The notes under the pieces are model-generated. The model was not told the origin of the DNA. It saw only the letters and a list, made by a program, of their open reading frames with translations, and did not search any database. Shown here piece after piece: positions 1 to 12,259 of a DNA stretch of 64,000 nucleotides (positions are counted from its first letter, which is position 1; each line of letters begins with the position of its first letter). The stretch is from Lateolabrax maculatus. Its lineage: Eukaryota > Chordata > Actinopteri > Acropomatiformes > Lateolabracidae. The position numbers and the translations under genes were made by a program. Location: assembly GCA_031216445.1 (NCBI GenBank), contig CM062216.1, forward strand, positions 5,515,501 through 5,579,500, read 5' to 3'.

Positions 1-551
1 AGATTTGAACTTAAATCTTATGAAAAGCCTAAAACCAACAGTGAGTGTATCTGTTAACAAGTATTGTGTGTGTATTACAGCCTCATATATATTCCTCCTC
101 TGTGCCAAAGAACTCCATTGTTGACCAAAAACTATTAAAAACACATCAGTGTTGCACTGGGTGACAAGTTCCTTCATTACTATGAACACAGACACTGTAG
201 TTTGTTTGTTCTTTTTGGACTCAATCCCACATACACCATCCTGCTGCACCAAACACTCACTAGAGCACTAAATGCGGAATAATCCGCCGCTGCAAATAGT
301 CCCCAACAAATGCACTATGCACTTCAGTTTGAGTAACGTTTGATAAAAACTACATTGTCCAGCTGTTTTAGGAAATTACCAAAACCTTTACAAAAATTAT
401 ATATTTGTGAGGAGTTTTTAAAGATGTATGTCTTCAGTAGGAACCAGTTGGCAGAAAAGTTTTGAGAGATGGACTAACACATTGTTGGTTTTGCTCTTTT
501 CATGAGATTTGTTGAAAAAAAATATAGAATAGCGCCAGCATTATTGCCTAA
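1..551 (+). mobile_element. MITE-like element copy 1, left end outside or eroded
   Basis: Shares ordered blocks with the copies at 36513 and 52481: ATGAAAAG-CC-AAA near the left, TTGCACTGGGTGACA, GGACTCAATCCCACA, CACTCACTAGAGCAC, GATGTATGTCTTCAGTAGGAACC and a right end near GCGCCAGCATTATTG. Non-coding; the right terminus is degraded. Confidence 0.75.
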
Positions 552-740
552 GATTTTATGACCTACTAGCTAACTAGAATAAGTAGATAACAGTAGTGTC
601 TTCCAAAAATGTGACATCATATCTGTTTTTGTTTGCAAAGTGCATAGATCATTCAGTGGACTGATCAAACCTTAATGTGATTAAGCCAAAAAAACAAAAC
701 AAAAAAACAACAAACAAATAAAATGGTGACTGTGGTTCTT

Positions 741-900
741 ATCTCTCTCAGTTAACACGACCATTAAGCTGATTCCTGCATCCAGAGCAGCTCCACCTCC
801 CAGGAAGTTCCTGTCAAAGTAAAACTCCAACCTGCTCCCGAGTCGTTTCTGACCCACCACAAGTCTGTAGCGCTGTAAGTAGGCCAGATGAATCATGTGA
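741..900 (-). pseudogene. Possible coding exon, unknown protein (weak)
   Basis: The minus frame from about 895 reads MIHLAYLQRYRLVVGQKRLG and continues through LEFYFDRNFLGGG. It is preceded by a pyrimidine-rich acceptor (tttgtttctgag). The composition is protein-like, but no convincing donor follows and I recognise no family. Confidence 0.22.
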
Positions 901-2533
901 CTCTCAGAAACAAACCTACAGGTATAAAAATGCTAAGCCTGCATATGATTGCTGCATGGGAGAACAAATGACCGACTTTACCCCAATTAGACTTCACAAC
1001 AGTTAGGTGCCATGATATAGATACTCTTTGTAATATATGAGAAGCTGTCTACAGATGAACAGAGGTCGCGTGAGTAGGAGCCCTGATTCAGAACAAGTTT
1101 TTTTTTTTTTTAACCTGAAATAAGATGAAGTTAATCAAGAAGTGTGAGGTGAGATTTACTGTACAGGATATTAACAGTACACACTGTAGTTTTGTACAGG
1201 AAGTCAGGAGCTTAACCGAGTGTTACCCTCTTGAAACAATTCACACAAAACCACTACTTACTAAGTAGTGTACCCTGAACTCTCAAACAAAGTTGTGCTT
1301 CACCCGAACCTGCTTGCCTCTGACAAAAAAAAGAAAGTTTCTTTTCAAGGCCAGCAGGTTGCTTCCAATACGCAATAAAACCCACCAGGGTCAGCATGAG
1401 AACAGCAGTTCATAAACCGAGGCTGCTGCAGGAAGCCGCGAGCCGGGCCTCATCAGCAGGGCTCGTTCTATTAGCAGAACAGCGAGCTCTTCCTCAGCAG
1501 TGATGAGCGAATGAAATCTGGGTCACGTCAATACACATCCGGGCTCCGCCGTCATCATCACAGAGTCTCGCTGTCTCCTGATCAAAGAGCACTGAGACTG
1601 TGTGTTCAAATCATACTTTGGTTCAAGTAAGAAAAGAAAAAAAGAAAAATCAATATTCATAAACTTTTTATCTGACACCCACAACACCTTGCGCTAATTA
1701 GCAAGCCTTCCCAGCTCCAATGAAGGGCCAAAAATTACTGCAAATGTGATTCTTTTCCTGAAGTGTCTGTCGGGTAAAAGTAGGATGTGATGTTTTGCAT
1801 TTGATGGGGCAAAATGTAGCATTGTCTGTAATTCTGCGTGTGTGTGTGTGTGTGTTTGTGTTTGTGTGTGCGGTAAAGGGGGGTTTCGGGGGAGATCAGT
1901 TCACACTATCACCATCACACTTTCAATCATATAACACATGATCACATGTTACAGTAAATATCAGGGACATATTTAGTTGGAGGGGGGTCTGATATCTATG
2001 TTCGGGGGCCAGAGGCTTTCCTGCCCACCCCCTCTACTCCCTGACATCACCACAGCCCATATAATAGATATGTATATATATTTATATACAGAAAAAGAAT
2101 ACATACTTATTGGACACCCTAGACATTAATGTACATTCAAAGAACTGAACCAACATTCTTGTTTAAACACGTTTACAGTGACTCTCCTGATATAAAGAAA
2201 TAAAGTTTCGCTTCCACCAAATTAAAACGTTTTTTTTTCCTCTTTAAAAGTTTTCAGTGCTGCAAAAATAACAAAAACAAAACAAAAAAACACACAAATA
2301 TTCTCAGAATACATTGACAAAAAAAATGGACATATTTCAGCCCTCGTTCCTTGTTACCGTTGGATGGGCACTATTGTATCTCTATAATGTTTTATCTAGC
2401 GACATAGTCTATATGCCTCAGGCTTGTGTTTTGGTTATGCACCTGCTGATGTAGTACAATGGGATTATTCGATTATAATTCAATTTGTTACATGGACGTT
2501 GATGAGTTATTCTCGTCAGGTGGAAACGTGCAT

Positions 2534-2617
2534 CCTTGGTAGTTGTACGCACCTTATTATCGCGTTGGTCTGATAGTTTGTCCATCGGTGCAGAGTGACA
2601 CAAAGGCTTGGGCTCGG
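2534..2617 (-). pseudogene. Possible internal exon, unknown gene (weak)
   Basis: Minus strand: a fair acceptor (ttactcacctgccag), then an open frame with SEPKPLCHSAPMDKLSDQRD and a donor AAG|gtgcgt. The same bases read on the plus strand give an excellent donor CAG|gtgagt, so the strand is ambiguous. A second minus frame starts with a good-context ATG at about 2656. Unrecognised. Confidence 0.18.
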
Positions 2618-3480
2618 AGTCTGGCAGGTGAGTAAAGTCGGCGACTTCTGCGCCATTTTCTCTAACTAGTCCTTAGTCATTGACCTCTGCTGGGGCGTGG
2701 AGAGGGGCAGACCGGGGAGGCTCGGCTTTATACCGTCTCACCGTCCCGCCGTGGCTCACCCCCCCACTCCCCAACGCTGTAAACCAGTGACACTGCCCAT
2801 TGGGGAGGGCGGGGATGCCCAATGGTGCTGCCAGGAGGAAGTGACATCACGACAGTATCCACGGGGGACGCTGCTAACAGTAGGCGCAGCCAGTCAGTGA
2901 CACCGCAACAAGGAAGAAGGAGCGACATCACCGGCCCGAAAAGGAAGGAAGGAAGTAAGGAAGGAGGTCAGGGAGGTTGGAAGGAGGAGGCGGAGCAGTG
3001 AGACCAGGAGGTTGACCTTTGACTCCTCCTACAGGAAGTACAGCATAGAAAGTGCTTCTGCCTGGATGCCGAGCTCTCCCTGCCACCTTTCTGTTTATGT
3101 TTTTGTTTACACAACCTCGGCGACAGAGCAGTGTGACATAAAGAGAGGAGCGGGGGCCCCTCCCTCCTCCTTCCTGCATACCACAGAATCAGCATCAAGG
3201 GCCAACTGTCTCTCCCTTACCAAAAAACATAAAAACAGATTTGTACATATATACTGTTTTATACACACTTTTTTTTTTACCATTGTAAATCACAAAAGTA
3301 TAGAAAAATAAAATGTTTTATAATAACGGGACACTTTCTCTCTCTGTCTTTTTCTACCCGGCAAAAAGGTGGTCCCTGGTGGAAACTGGCTCACTCCATC
3401 TGTCAAGTTTGTGGCTGGTTTGACACCGCTGCCGCGGCGCCACTTTGTACGCCTCCCGTCTTCCCTCGCCAGCCTCAGTA
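2600..3480. promoter_or_regulatory. GC- and CpG-richer block in AT-rich surroundings; possible promoter of a neighbouring gene
   Basis: The block stands out from AT-rich flanks, with GGCGGAGG, CCGGCCCG and GCCGCGGCGCC segments and purine-rich AAGGAAGG repeats near 2940-2965. It may be a CpG-island promoter or simply a GC-rich intergenic patch. Orientation unknown. Confidence 0.25.
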
Positions 3481-3588
3481 GAGGGACTCCTTCTCGTCGT
3501 CTTCTTCTTGTGTTATTTTCTTAAAGCTAGTTCTCCTCCCTTCGTTGTTTTCATCTGTGATGTCCATCAATACTGAGTACAGCTCTTC
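3479..3588 (-). pseudogene. Possible acidic C-terminal exon of an unknown minus-strand gene (weak)
   Basis: The minus frame reads EELYSVLMDITDENNEG, then KKITQEEDDEKESLY and TGA, a plausible hydrophilic tail. A pyrimidine tract and CAG lie at 3603-3601, but using that AG puts TAA in this frame; the frame is open only if the AG at 3590-3589 is used. No family recognised. It sits beside a GC-rich patch. Confidence 0.2.
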
Positions 3589-4241
3589 CTTTTGTATTTA
3601 CTGGAAACAGGGGAGAAAAGTGGGGAGACTGGTAAATATGCAGAAGGTTATGTTTCTGATAGGCATACATAATGAGAGGTGCTAAGTCAATGTGGAGCAG
3701 CTCAGTGCAAGTTTATTTCTTTTCTGAACAAGTTTTTAGGAGTGAGGATCTTGTCACAGAAAGTAAAGGCTAGAAAATAGTTCTTTGAAAAAAAAAATAT
3801 ACGAGTAAACATATGGGATAATGTATGGAATACACAAAACACACTTTCCTTAAAGTCCCCCTGCCCCAATATTTTTTCCCCATCTTTGCTACGCACACTG
3901 TCACAAGGAGGAAAAGTTCACAATGTAAGGTTAAGACACGCCGACGGAGTCAAAACAGCCGAAGGAAACGACGCTTAAAACTCAACTGCAAAAAGTTTGA
4001 GAGCAGAGCGAGACAACAGCTTCATTCACTTTTCATCCCGTTCTTGTAATGTGGCATAAAGGAAGCAGGAGCAGAGGCCTTACGCCTGCCAAAACTAGTG
4101 CTACAGCTCTCCCCAGAATAAAGATCAGAGTGCGCTGTAATCATACAAGTGGAGATCGGCAGTTTGGCAGTGCAAAGTGAAAAGTCTCAGTGTAATGGGA
4201 CTGGATGGAGGCAGGCGAGGGAGGGTGGGGTGTGTGGGTGT

Positions 4242-4265
4242 CGGGGGCAGGCAAGGCAAGGCAAG
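4242..4265 (+). repeat. Short GGCAA tandem repeat
   Basis: GGCAGGCAAGGCAAGGCAAG, about four 5-bp units. Confidence 0.8.
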
Positions 4266-4297
4266 TGTCCCAGGACCCTCGTCATGACAGATGCTCG

Positions 4298-4334
4298 CTA
4301 ATTCGGAGTGATCTTCGGCAGCTCCATGGAGCTT
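4298..4334 (-). pseudogene. Possible terminal exon of a neighbouring minus-strand gene (weak)
   Basis: A good-looking acceptor (pyrimidine-rich attttttgtcag) is followed by 11 codons ending SSMELPKITPN and TAG. The open frame is too short to prove coding, and no family is recognised. It could be chance sequence in the region downstream of rbfox3. Confidence 0.15.
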
Positions 4335-5763
4335 CTGACAAAAAATAAATAAATAAATGAAATGAAAGAAGACGAGGCTTTAATTTGGAGACGCCTTTGT
4401 AGTGTGTTACCCCCACCACCCCCGCCCCCACTTCCAATCCAGAGAGACTAACAGTCAAACAAGTGGCGTGCTCTATCAGCGTCCACCCTGCCTGCCTTTG
4501 TATCTATCCCTTCATATGGAGGAGCTGGCCTGAGCCTCACCACCCCCCCACCCCCCTATCTATTCTATACCTCAGATTTACTGAGCGCTCGCTAGGGACC
4601 CACCATACAAAAATATCCACATGCAGTCTTATAGCTCAGCAGGGAGGGAGCACAATAGCGCTGGAGCTACATATAGTCCTCACTGACAGGCAGCCTAGAA
4701 CTGGAAGAGACAAATATATTAATCACCCACGGATGTGAAGAATTCAGGGGAGGGTTAGTTCAGGTGTCGGAGCTTGTGCTTCTTTCAGTCATAGTTTGTT
4801 AAAACAAGTCTATCTTTAGCAATTAAAACTTGAGCCCGTTAAAATGTCGGTTCGCCCTGATTACAAAAAGACGCATTTGTCTGCTTAGACCTAGTAATGT
4901 CGAGCCATGCAGATAGCTTTAGGTTTATTTGTGACTAGAGTTTGAGGTGCCCACAGCAGTCATCCACTCTTATCGCCGTTTTTCTGCCGTTACTGTTCCT
5001 GGATGTAGTAAGGTCGCTAGCTATCTGTGTAATAAGATGCTGTCCCATTCTTTATGCTGCCATCAAAACTCTGATTGTTCTTTTCCATCAGTGAGCACAA
5101 CACCTATTCAAATTGCTGATAAAACTGGAGATGCAGGCTTCGATTTAGACTCATATGCTACAAATAAATGCAACACAAGCACATAAAGACACAGTTTGAC
5201 AACTCATACAGAGCACACCGGAAAGAGCGGCAAAAATAAAAACAAAAAACACATGAACTTTCTAGTATTTCGTAAAAGGCTATCGCTGAATGTATAGACA
5301 ATATTTCCCATCAGTGTGTCAAACATAAGTGTCCAGTGGTCGACATATTTGTCAGTTTGTAAGTCTCCTCTGGAGCTTTCCATTTTCTTCTGTACTACCT
5401 GCAGCGTTTCTGTATTTGCTCGTGTTTCTTTGCGCATTTGTCAACAAATTGGTAAATATTCCTTAATTTGCAGCACTTTTTCCAAAATGTAAGGTGTGAG
5501 ATTTTTTCTTCTTCTTCTTCTTTTTTTTTTTTTTTAATGGCATTGTGTTGAGCTCTGTTGGCCACCATAGAATAGTTCCTTTTTTGCAATTATCCATATG
5601 GCCAGACACCACCAGGTAAGTGAGTAAATGTTTTTAAGAAACAAATAAGGTGCACAAATACAAAAAGAAAAAGCAAAATCAGATTACGATTGACAACCCT
5701 TGAGTTGACAACAACAGCAACAACATCCATGTTTGAAGGCAGACATAATGTTCTTATAACTGC

Positions 5764-5769
5764 TTTATT
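5764..5769 (-). terminator. Candidate distal polyadenylation signal AATAAA
   Basis: Sense-strand GAATAAAGC about 4.9 kb past the rbfox3 stop. It would end a long, AT-rich, Pumilio-site-bearing 3' UTR. Usage cannot be judged without RNA data. Confidence 0.2.
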
Positions 5770-7592
5770 CTGACACTCAAAACAATCAGAGATTACTTAT
5801 GTCACATATTGACAACAAAAATAATTCATGAATAAAGAAAAAAGTCATAATAGTATATTTTTACCTATGAAATTAATCCAAAAGAAAATTACTTCACACC
5901 TGTCAGACAATATATTCTCATTATAGAAATGACATACAATTCAAGAACAAATTCAGCTGAATTGAAAATACACAGATAACCCCACTTCATATAGGAATAC
6001 ATATAAAACAGTTACTCAGAATTGCGATATAGTGTGTGTATATACATTTAAATGTATTTACAAGTACTGTAACTTTTTTGCTTAGTTCTCTTTTGTACAA
6101 ATCTTTTATGAGGATTAATAAATGCACCTGCCAGCTTACCAGGGCTTAGTGAATACTTGTATGAAATAGAAATGATGGATAAAGACTGTTTGTTTTCTGC
6201 TGATATGTAAACATATCTCAATACTACCTTTAATAAGTACGAACAGGCGTTTGAATCAAATAGAGGTCTGGTTGCATATTAAGCTGGTTATGGAATACAA
6301 CAGAAGCAAACTAAACCAAAAAATATCAAAGTTTTTGTTTTATAAATTCACATTTAAATATCTTTTGACTTACTGTAAGCATAATTACACAGCTTAGATC
6401 TCTACAATACGGACTACCAGAGTTATTTACATGTTATGTCTTTAACATTTAAGCCTTGATAAGCTGACACTGAAACAGTTAAAGAATGCTAATTTTAACT
6501 TGTTCTGTAAACTGTAGACAAACCCGTGCAGACTGATAGGAGCAATTCCAGATGACAATACTCGCCCGCCCCGTAATAACATGACAGTAGAAAAAGTGTC
6601 ATAGTGGTGTCTGTAATGGACCCTCATGTTGAGATATTTGCAGAGATAACGTACTATATGCAAGCACAAATATCTCTGTTTCTTTTATTTTGTTAATGTG
6701 TACGGTCTGAGGAGGTGACAGATACTGATGAAAACGAATAAAGGCAGCTGGCCATACTGGTCAGCCTTCCCAGTATGTGATGAAGCAGAAGGATCTGTGA
6801 TCTAGCAGATCAGATTATTGCCATTGCATATGGTAATGCTTTCATATACAGTGTAATTACTGAAAGCAAATTAGCATTACCCAAACTTTAAAGACAGCTA
6901 GAGTAACAGTATGAATCTCAAGTCACCTGGATAAACTATGAGTGAACTACTCAATTTACAAAAAAAGACTTTGAGTTTTATGCGTTTACATTCATTTAAG
7001 TTAATTCTATCTATCTTATGCTCAAACCACACTAAACTTGTATAATGCATTGTGCTGGTTTTTATTTTATTTATTTTTCTTTTTTTATGAATTTGTATAA
7101 TTTTTTTGAATTAATATCTGACTGATTTGATTTGGATTGGCAATGTGTGGATAAACTTAAGATTTTGTCTATTAAACAACATTGACTGATCCGTGACATC
7201 TCTTAAAAACATTTTCATATCCTTAAATTAACATTACATGCTGTTCATTTTTTAGCACAAATTATAAACTGAAGACAAATTAGTGTTTTTTGCATTAATA
7301 GATATTTATGAATCCAATTAGTATAAAGAAAGCTTAATGACAATTATTAACTGGTTATCCATACTGTAAAGTTTCTGTTGATTGACTAATCAGCAGTTAG
7401 TTAGTAGTCCTTCATTACTTGAGATGAGGAAAAAGCTGATTATGGTATATAAACATCTGAGGTCAGAGTTTAGCTACTGTGCTGTTATTACAGGGACCGG
7501 GAGTGAAGTCATGTAAAACTGTTAGCAAACTGCATTCACTTCCTCTTCCTCTCCCTCCTCCCTCATACACACACACACACACATTCTAATGC

Positions 7593-7640
7593 ATATATAA
7601 ATATATATGTATATATATGTATATGTATATATATATGTAT
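7593..7640. repeat. TA/TATG-rich microsatellite
   Basis: Alternating TATA and TATG units following a short (CA)n; self-complementary. Confidence 0.85.
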
Positions 7641-9125
7641 AGCACACATGCACACACATTCAGATCAGAAAACCAAAAATCTATTTAATTCCAGTCTACC
7701 TTCAGTGGTCACTAACTGAACACCCACACACATACTCTGCTGCAGAGTTTATATGAGAAACTCCTACAAATGCAAAAACCAGTTCTCCTGTTTGAAAATG
7801 GTAAAAATAATATTCAAAGACTCATATAAAAAACCCCAAATGGTGCGTACGTACTAGCATATAAAAGGAAGAACAATGTTTGTTTACCCACATAAAGATT
7901 TTCTTTGACTCATGAGATAGAGTTCATTTTCTTTTTTGATATACGACATTACTTTATATCATTTTAACATATTGACTAAACATAACTAGCTGTATATGAT
8001 ACTTTTATAAATATGTTACATCTCGAAAGTGTTGAAAAAACAAATAAAGTGCAACAGAGTTTTTTTCTTTTGAGACCACAAACACGTTTGTGAGTACATG
8101 TAAATTAAATGTTATCGGCAATAGCTTTGAGTTGTATTTCCATAGCTGCACTGAAATCTTGACAGTTAGCAGTAGCTACACAGAGATTTTCTTTTCAATC
8201 CACCTCACGTAGCACAAATTTGTAATAGAAGCCATTGCAACCACTGTATGTCGACTAAGAGGCGAGCACTGCTGCACTCTACACACATTTACATTGTGTC
8301 TCCTAACTCCCGGGTGCTTTTATATAATATGTTTTATACAGTATATGTCTACATATATATAATACAGTCGCTTTAATAAAGAACAACAGTACAGTCGTAT
8401 TTTGTCATCCTCTCTTGGGGTGTCTACTTAAAGAAAAATCCAAAATCAGCTCTTCTAGAGAGACAAACCTGCTGGTTTTGTTAGAAATGAAACTATCCTG
8501 CCTGCTGAGAAGTGAATAGCACTGTATTCTAGGTTGTGAGTTTCAATTAGCTTATCCTGAGGTAAAAACATTTTGTGCAATGCTTAAAAAAGAGACCGAC
8601 TAGCTCGTAGCAGAACAGCCCTCTGTCAGGTTCACCCACCTCAGTGCTGTGTCATTTCTGTGTGTGTGATTCCATGGGGAAAGTGTTTGGTGTTGCAGTG
8701 CACCTTGAGTACACTTTATCTGCCGTGGTGTATTAGTGAAGATATGCAACTGTGTCTTCTGCAAAACTAAGTTCAGATGCAACTATTTGCGTTCAGCCAT
8801 TACGTTTCGGGGAAGTGTACAAACAGAAACCCCTGCACCATGTAATGCAAATTTTCAATTCCTTTTTTAGTTCAACCAACAATCCAAAGACATTCAATTT
8901 ATAATAATATAAAACAGGGAAAAGCTGGAACCAGTAACTTTTGAGCATTTTCCTCTGTTTGACTTAAGTGGTTATCAAAATTTGACTAATTGCACTAATC
9001 CACTGACGGTCATATAATAAATCCTATTTACAAGCTACAGTCTGTACTGAGATTGTAATTACTTTTGGTGTTTCATAGGACTGCAATATGTTGTCAGGTG
9101 TGTCAACCAATTCTGCCCCTTTATA

Positions 9126-9141
9126 TTTATTTTTATTTATT
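9126..9141 (-). terminator. Cluster of three overlapping AATAAA polyadenylation hexamers
   Basis: Plus-strand tttatttttatttatt carries three AATAAA hexamers on the rbfox3 sense strand, about 1.5 kb past the stop. A possible polyadenylation site for a longer 3' UTR, but AT-rich sequence can produce these by chance. Confidence 0.3.
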
Positions 9142-10043
9142 TTCTGTAAGCTTTCCAATATAATGCATTCCAATACAACATCACAATACAAAATGTACCA
9201 AAGATCCGAGTCAACACACTACTAACACAAAAACTTAATTTGCTCTCTTTGTGTCAACCTTATAAAATAGATTTTTTTTTTTTTTACTTAATTATCTCCT
9301 CATAGCGTTAAATCAACTTCATGTGTAACACTGGTGAACTATTCAGCCTATGATAACACATGTATAATCTCTTCTGTGGTTCTTGAGGAGCCTTATAAAG
9401 TCTGAAAAAACAAAAAACAAACAAACAACTAATGATGTAATCGGCCTGTCTACAAATTTTCAGAAAGCCTGTGTTGCAAACTGGGCGAGTGGAGTTTACC
9501 AAGCAAGGTCCAATGAAAGACGAGTACTAAAAGTAAAGTCATTTCAGGCAGCTAAGAGCACATGGCTAATTTTGTCTGTGTTCACTTGCAATTGGTCCTG
9601 TGACGTATTAAAAATATCACTATCAACCACATGAAACAAGATGGGAACTTTCCCACTGCTGGTGGGAAAGGCAAACGCTCATCCCTCATATTTACCTTCA
9701 ACTCTATTTGTATGAAGTGCTACACAACTTTGTCCTTGAACGCGAACAAACCAGCATTACATTTTCCCCTAAAACATAACGGCCAATGCACAATAATTGC
9801 ATATAAACACACAGTAATTTGCAGGAGACTGGGCTGGAGTATGAGCATTGTGAATCCAATCTGACCGTCACGACCCCTTTAATTTGCATGCCGTCATACC
9901 ACATAGTACAGCTTGTAAGGCTCCACTGCAAGTGCACAACAGTAGGACACTCCAACGTTTAAAGAAAACAAAAGCAGTCAGAGCAGTGCCGTCTTTGAGC
10001 TAAGAATTACCAAGGCATGTTAGTCAGCGTGTGGACTGAGCTC

Positions 10044-10623
10044 TTTATTTCTGCGTGTTAAATTGGAAGGTTAGACACGTAACTAATTGGGATGGATCAG
10101 TGATCGGTGTCAACCTGATCCAATCTGGCATGTTTTTTTTCTTTCTGTTTGTCGTGTGTATATATATATATCTATATCTATATAGATGTAGATATATATA
10201 TCATAAAAATGCCCCAGTATATTCTTAGTCAGATGACAGCGGCTGCATACACACACCTCTGAGCATGCATCATGCGTGCTGCAGTAGGCTCACATTGGTT
10301 ATGGTGACACAGCACCCATATACAGCAATCAAGATAATGCACATGTGCATAAAACTTTCCAAAAGAAAAACCAAAAGCACAAAATGAATACAAAACAAGA
10401 GCAGACCAATGATGACATCAAATAGGTTGTTGTAGAAATATCGGCTTGAGAGGGTGTCAGGGGAGGGGCTCAGCATGGGGACCTGGAAGCTTTTAGTTTG
10501 ATTTAGCTCTCCACCAAGGACCGGGTGTTCGCTTGTTTTTTGTTTGTCTTTTTTTTTTTTGGATTGTTTTTTGTTTGTTTGTTGGGGTAATGTCTCTGTC
10601 TTTTCTCGCTTTTTTTCTTTCTT
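10044..10623 (-). other. rbfox3: Proximal rbfox3 3' UTR
   Basis: Sequence directly after the stop codon. Sense strand begins AAGAAAGAAAAAAAGCGAG and is A-rich. The first AATAAA on the sense strand is at 10049-10044, about 575 nt after the stop. Two GCATG copies occur in sense at 10268-10264 and 10275-10271. The true polyadenylation site cannot be chosen from sequence, so this extent is a minimum. Confidence 0.5.
10158..10202. repeat. TA-rich palindromic repeat in the 3' UTR
   Basis: ATATATATATATCTATATCT is followed by ATATAGATGTAGATATATAT, forming a near-perfect inverted repeat able to fold into a hairpin in RNA. Confidence 0.8.
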
Positions 10624-10668
10624 TTAGTAGGGAGTGAAGCGACTGTACCCTCCTCTGTATAGGCTAGC
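10624..10668 (-). CDS. rbfox3: rbfox3 last coding exon (45 nt coding), C-terminal PY-NLS and stop
   Basis: Acceptor gatgttgcag precedes GCTAGCCTATAC. 14 codons plus TAA (10626-10624), reading ASLYRGGYSRFTPY, then 3' UTR. The R-x-x-P-Y ending matches the C-terminal nuclear localisation signal of RBFOX proteins (FAPY in RBFOX1/2). Isoforms lacking it tend to be cytoplasmic in the family. Confidence 0.96.
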   Translation of the reverse strand, partial: ASLYRGGYSRFTPY

Positions 10669-11249
10669 CTGCAACATCAAAGATGAAAAAGTACCAATCA
10701 GTATTCAGGTGACAGCTTTAGTCGGTTTCTCTTTCTCCACAAATTTCCTTCCTTTTTCCATGCAGGTTATTTCTATGGGTTTTCATATTGGAACGATTAT
10801 GAGACGGATTGATAGTTTGATATATTTAAGCCAATAACTGGAGTGTGTGTTAGGAACAGGGTCATCGGGAGTTAATGTGGATTGGTGCAGTAGATTTTTT
10901 AATATAGAATCATAGAAAAAAAGAGCACTTTCTTGGAAAAAAAAATCATAGTAACACTGGGCCTGGGCTTAAGTAATTTAATTTAACTAGTTACATTAAG
11001 CAGTAAATTCAAAATATTGTGTTTTGTGCTTTTTTACTTGACAAAAAACCATCCCTTTTCAGGCTGTAACAAGTTCAAAGAGGTTTAATCACAGCTCCTT
11101 TTCAAGTCTAGCAGAGGTCTCTGCACCTTTCCAGAGGAGCAAGCCACCACAGGATATTAGCCCTCAGATTTAGCACCATGCTCAAGATATCTAGGGCAGA
11201 CACACACATAAAGCATGCACGTGGGCCTATGCATGCACACCTGCACATG

Positions 11250-11289
<40 letters not shown>

Positions 11290-12227
11290 CCCTCCTCTCA
11301 TCTTTCGGTGGCTCTGCAGTAATTAAGAATTCAGACAAACTCCAAAGGCTACTGAATGTCTTCAAAGGCTAATTTTGCCTAATTTTGGGGAGCCCCCTTG
11401 CTTGAACAAAACTTTCATCCATACGAGATGCTTCTGTGTGCTGGAAATGAGTAAAGAGAATTTCCAACCTCAGAGGAACTAATTATTGTATAGCTTTTAA
11501 ACGCAAAAATGGCTCCTCTCTGCTGGAGAACCATTAATCAAATATGATTAAAGAATTAGGAAGCACACTGGTCTTTTCTCTTTAGATCACGAGTTTATTC
11601 GATGTTGGCCTCGGCACAGCCCATCTCCCAGCAGCCTCGCCATTTGTTCAACACCACACACTCTCACACACACACACACTCTCTCTCTCTGGAGTCTGTG
11701 TTAGCTCCCTGAGCTCCCAACACACACGACATTAGCTCTGATATTTTTAGGGGCCAAATCCTGTTTTCTACTTTCATCGAGAGGACGAACAAAGTGTCAC
11801 AGAAATGGAAGGAAATTTGGAGGAAAAATAAGAAAGAATAAAAAACATTCAAGCACATTTTTTAATTAAGTAAATGAAGAGGAAAAAGAAATGTCTTAAT
11901 TAATGAAAGCTTTTAGCTAGCAGCTGCACCGGGGAACTGTACGTTTTTTTTTTTTTTTAATGTTGTTGAAAAATTGCATGCATGCCGGAATGGTAAATTA
12001 GAGTCATTTCTCAAGCGGAGAGCACGCCTCCGATCAAGCTTGTGGGCAGGAGGGGAGGGCGAGACAACTGCCTCCCTCCGTCTTGCTCTCCCTTTTATGT
12101 CCCACGGCACACTGCTGCATGCGTTTGATGGTCCTTAATCTCTAGGTTTGGCCTGCGAGCCCGGTCCCGTCCCCTCAGCATCGTAGAACAAAACCAAAGA
12201 GAAACTCTCTCCGTTTCAAAAAAAGAC

Positions 12228-12259
<32 letters not shown>

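Larger units (their letters stand above)
4400..10043. other. AT-rich non-coding region downstream of rbfox3 (possible long 3' UTR)
   Basis: 5.6 kb with no credible protein-coding frame. It is AT-rich, with scattered AATAAA/ATTAAA on the minus strand, TATA-rich microsatellite at 7593-7640 and three UGUANAUA motifs in sense. The composition fits a long neuronal-type 3' UTR followed by intergenic DNA. I cannot place the boundary. Confidence 0.4.
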
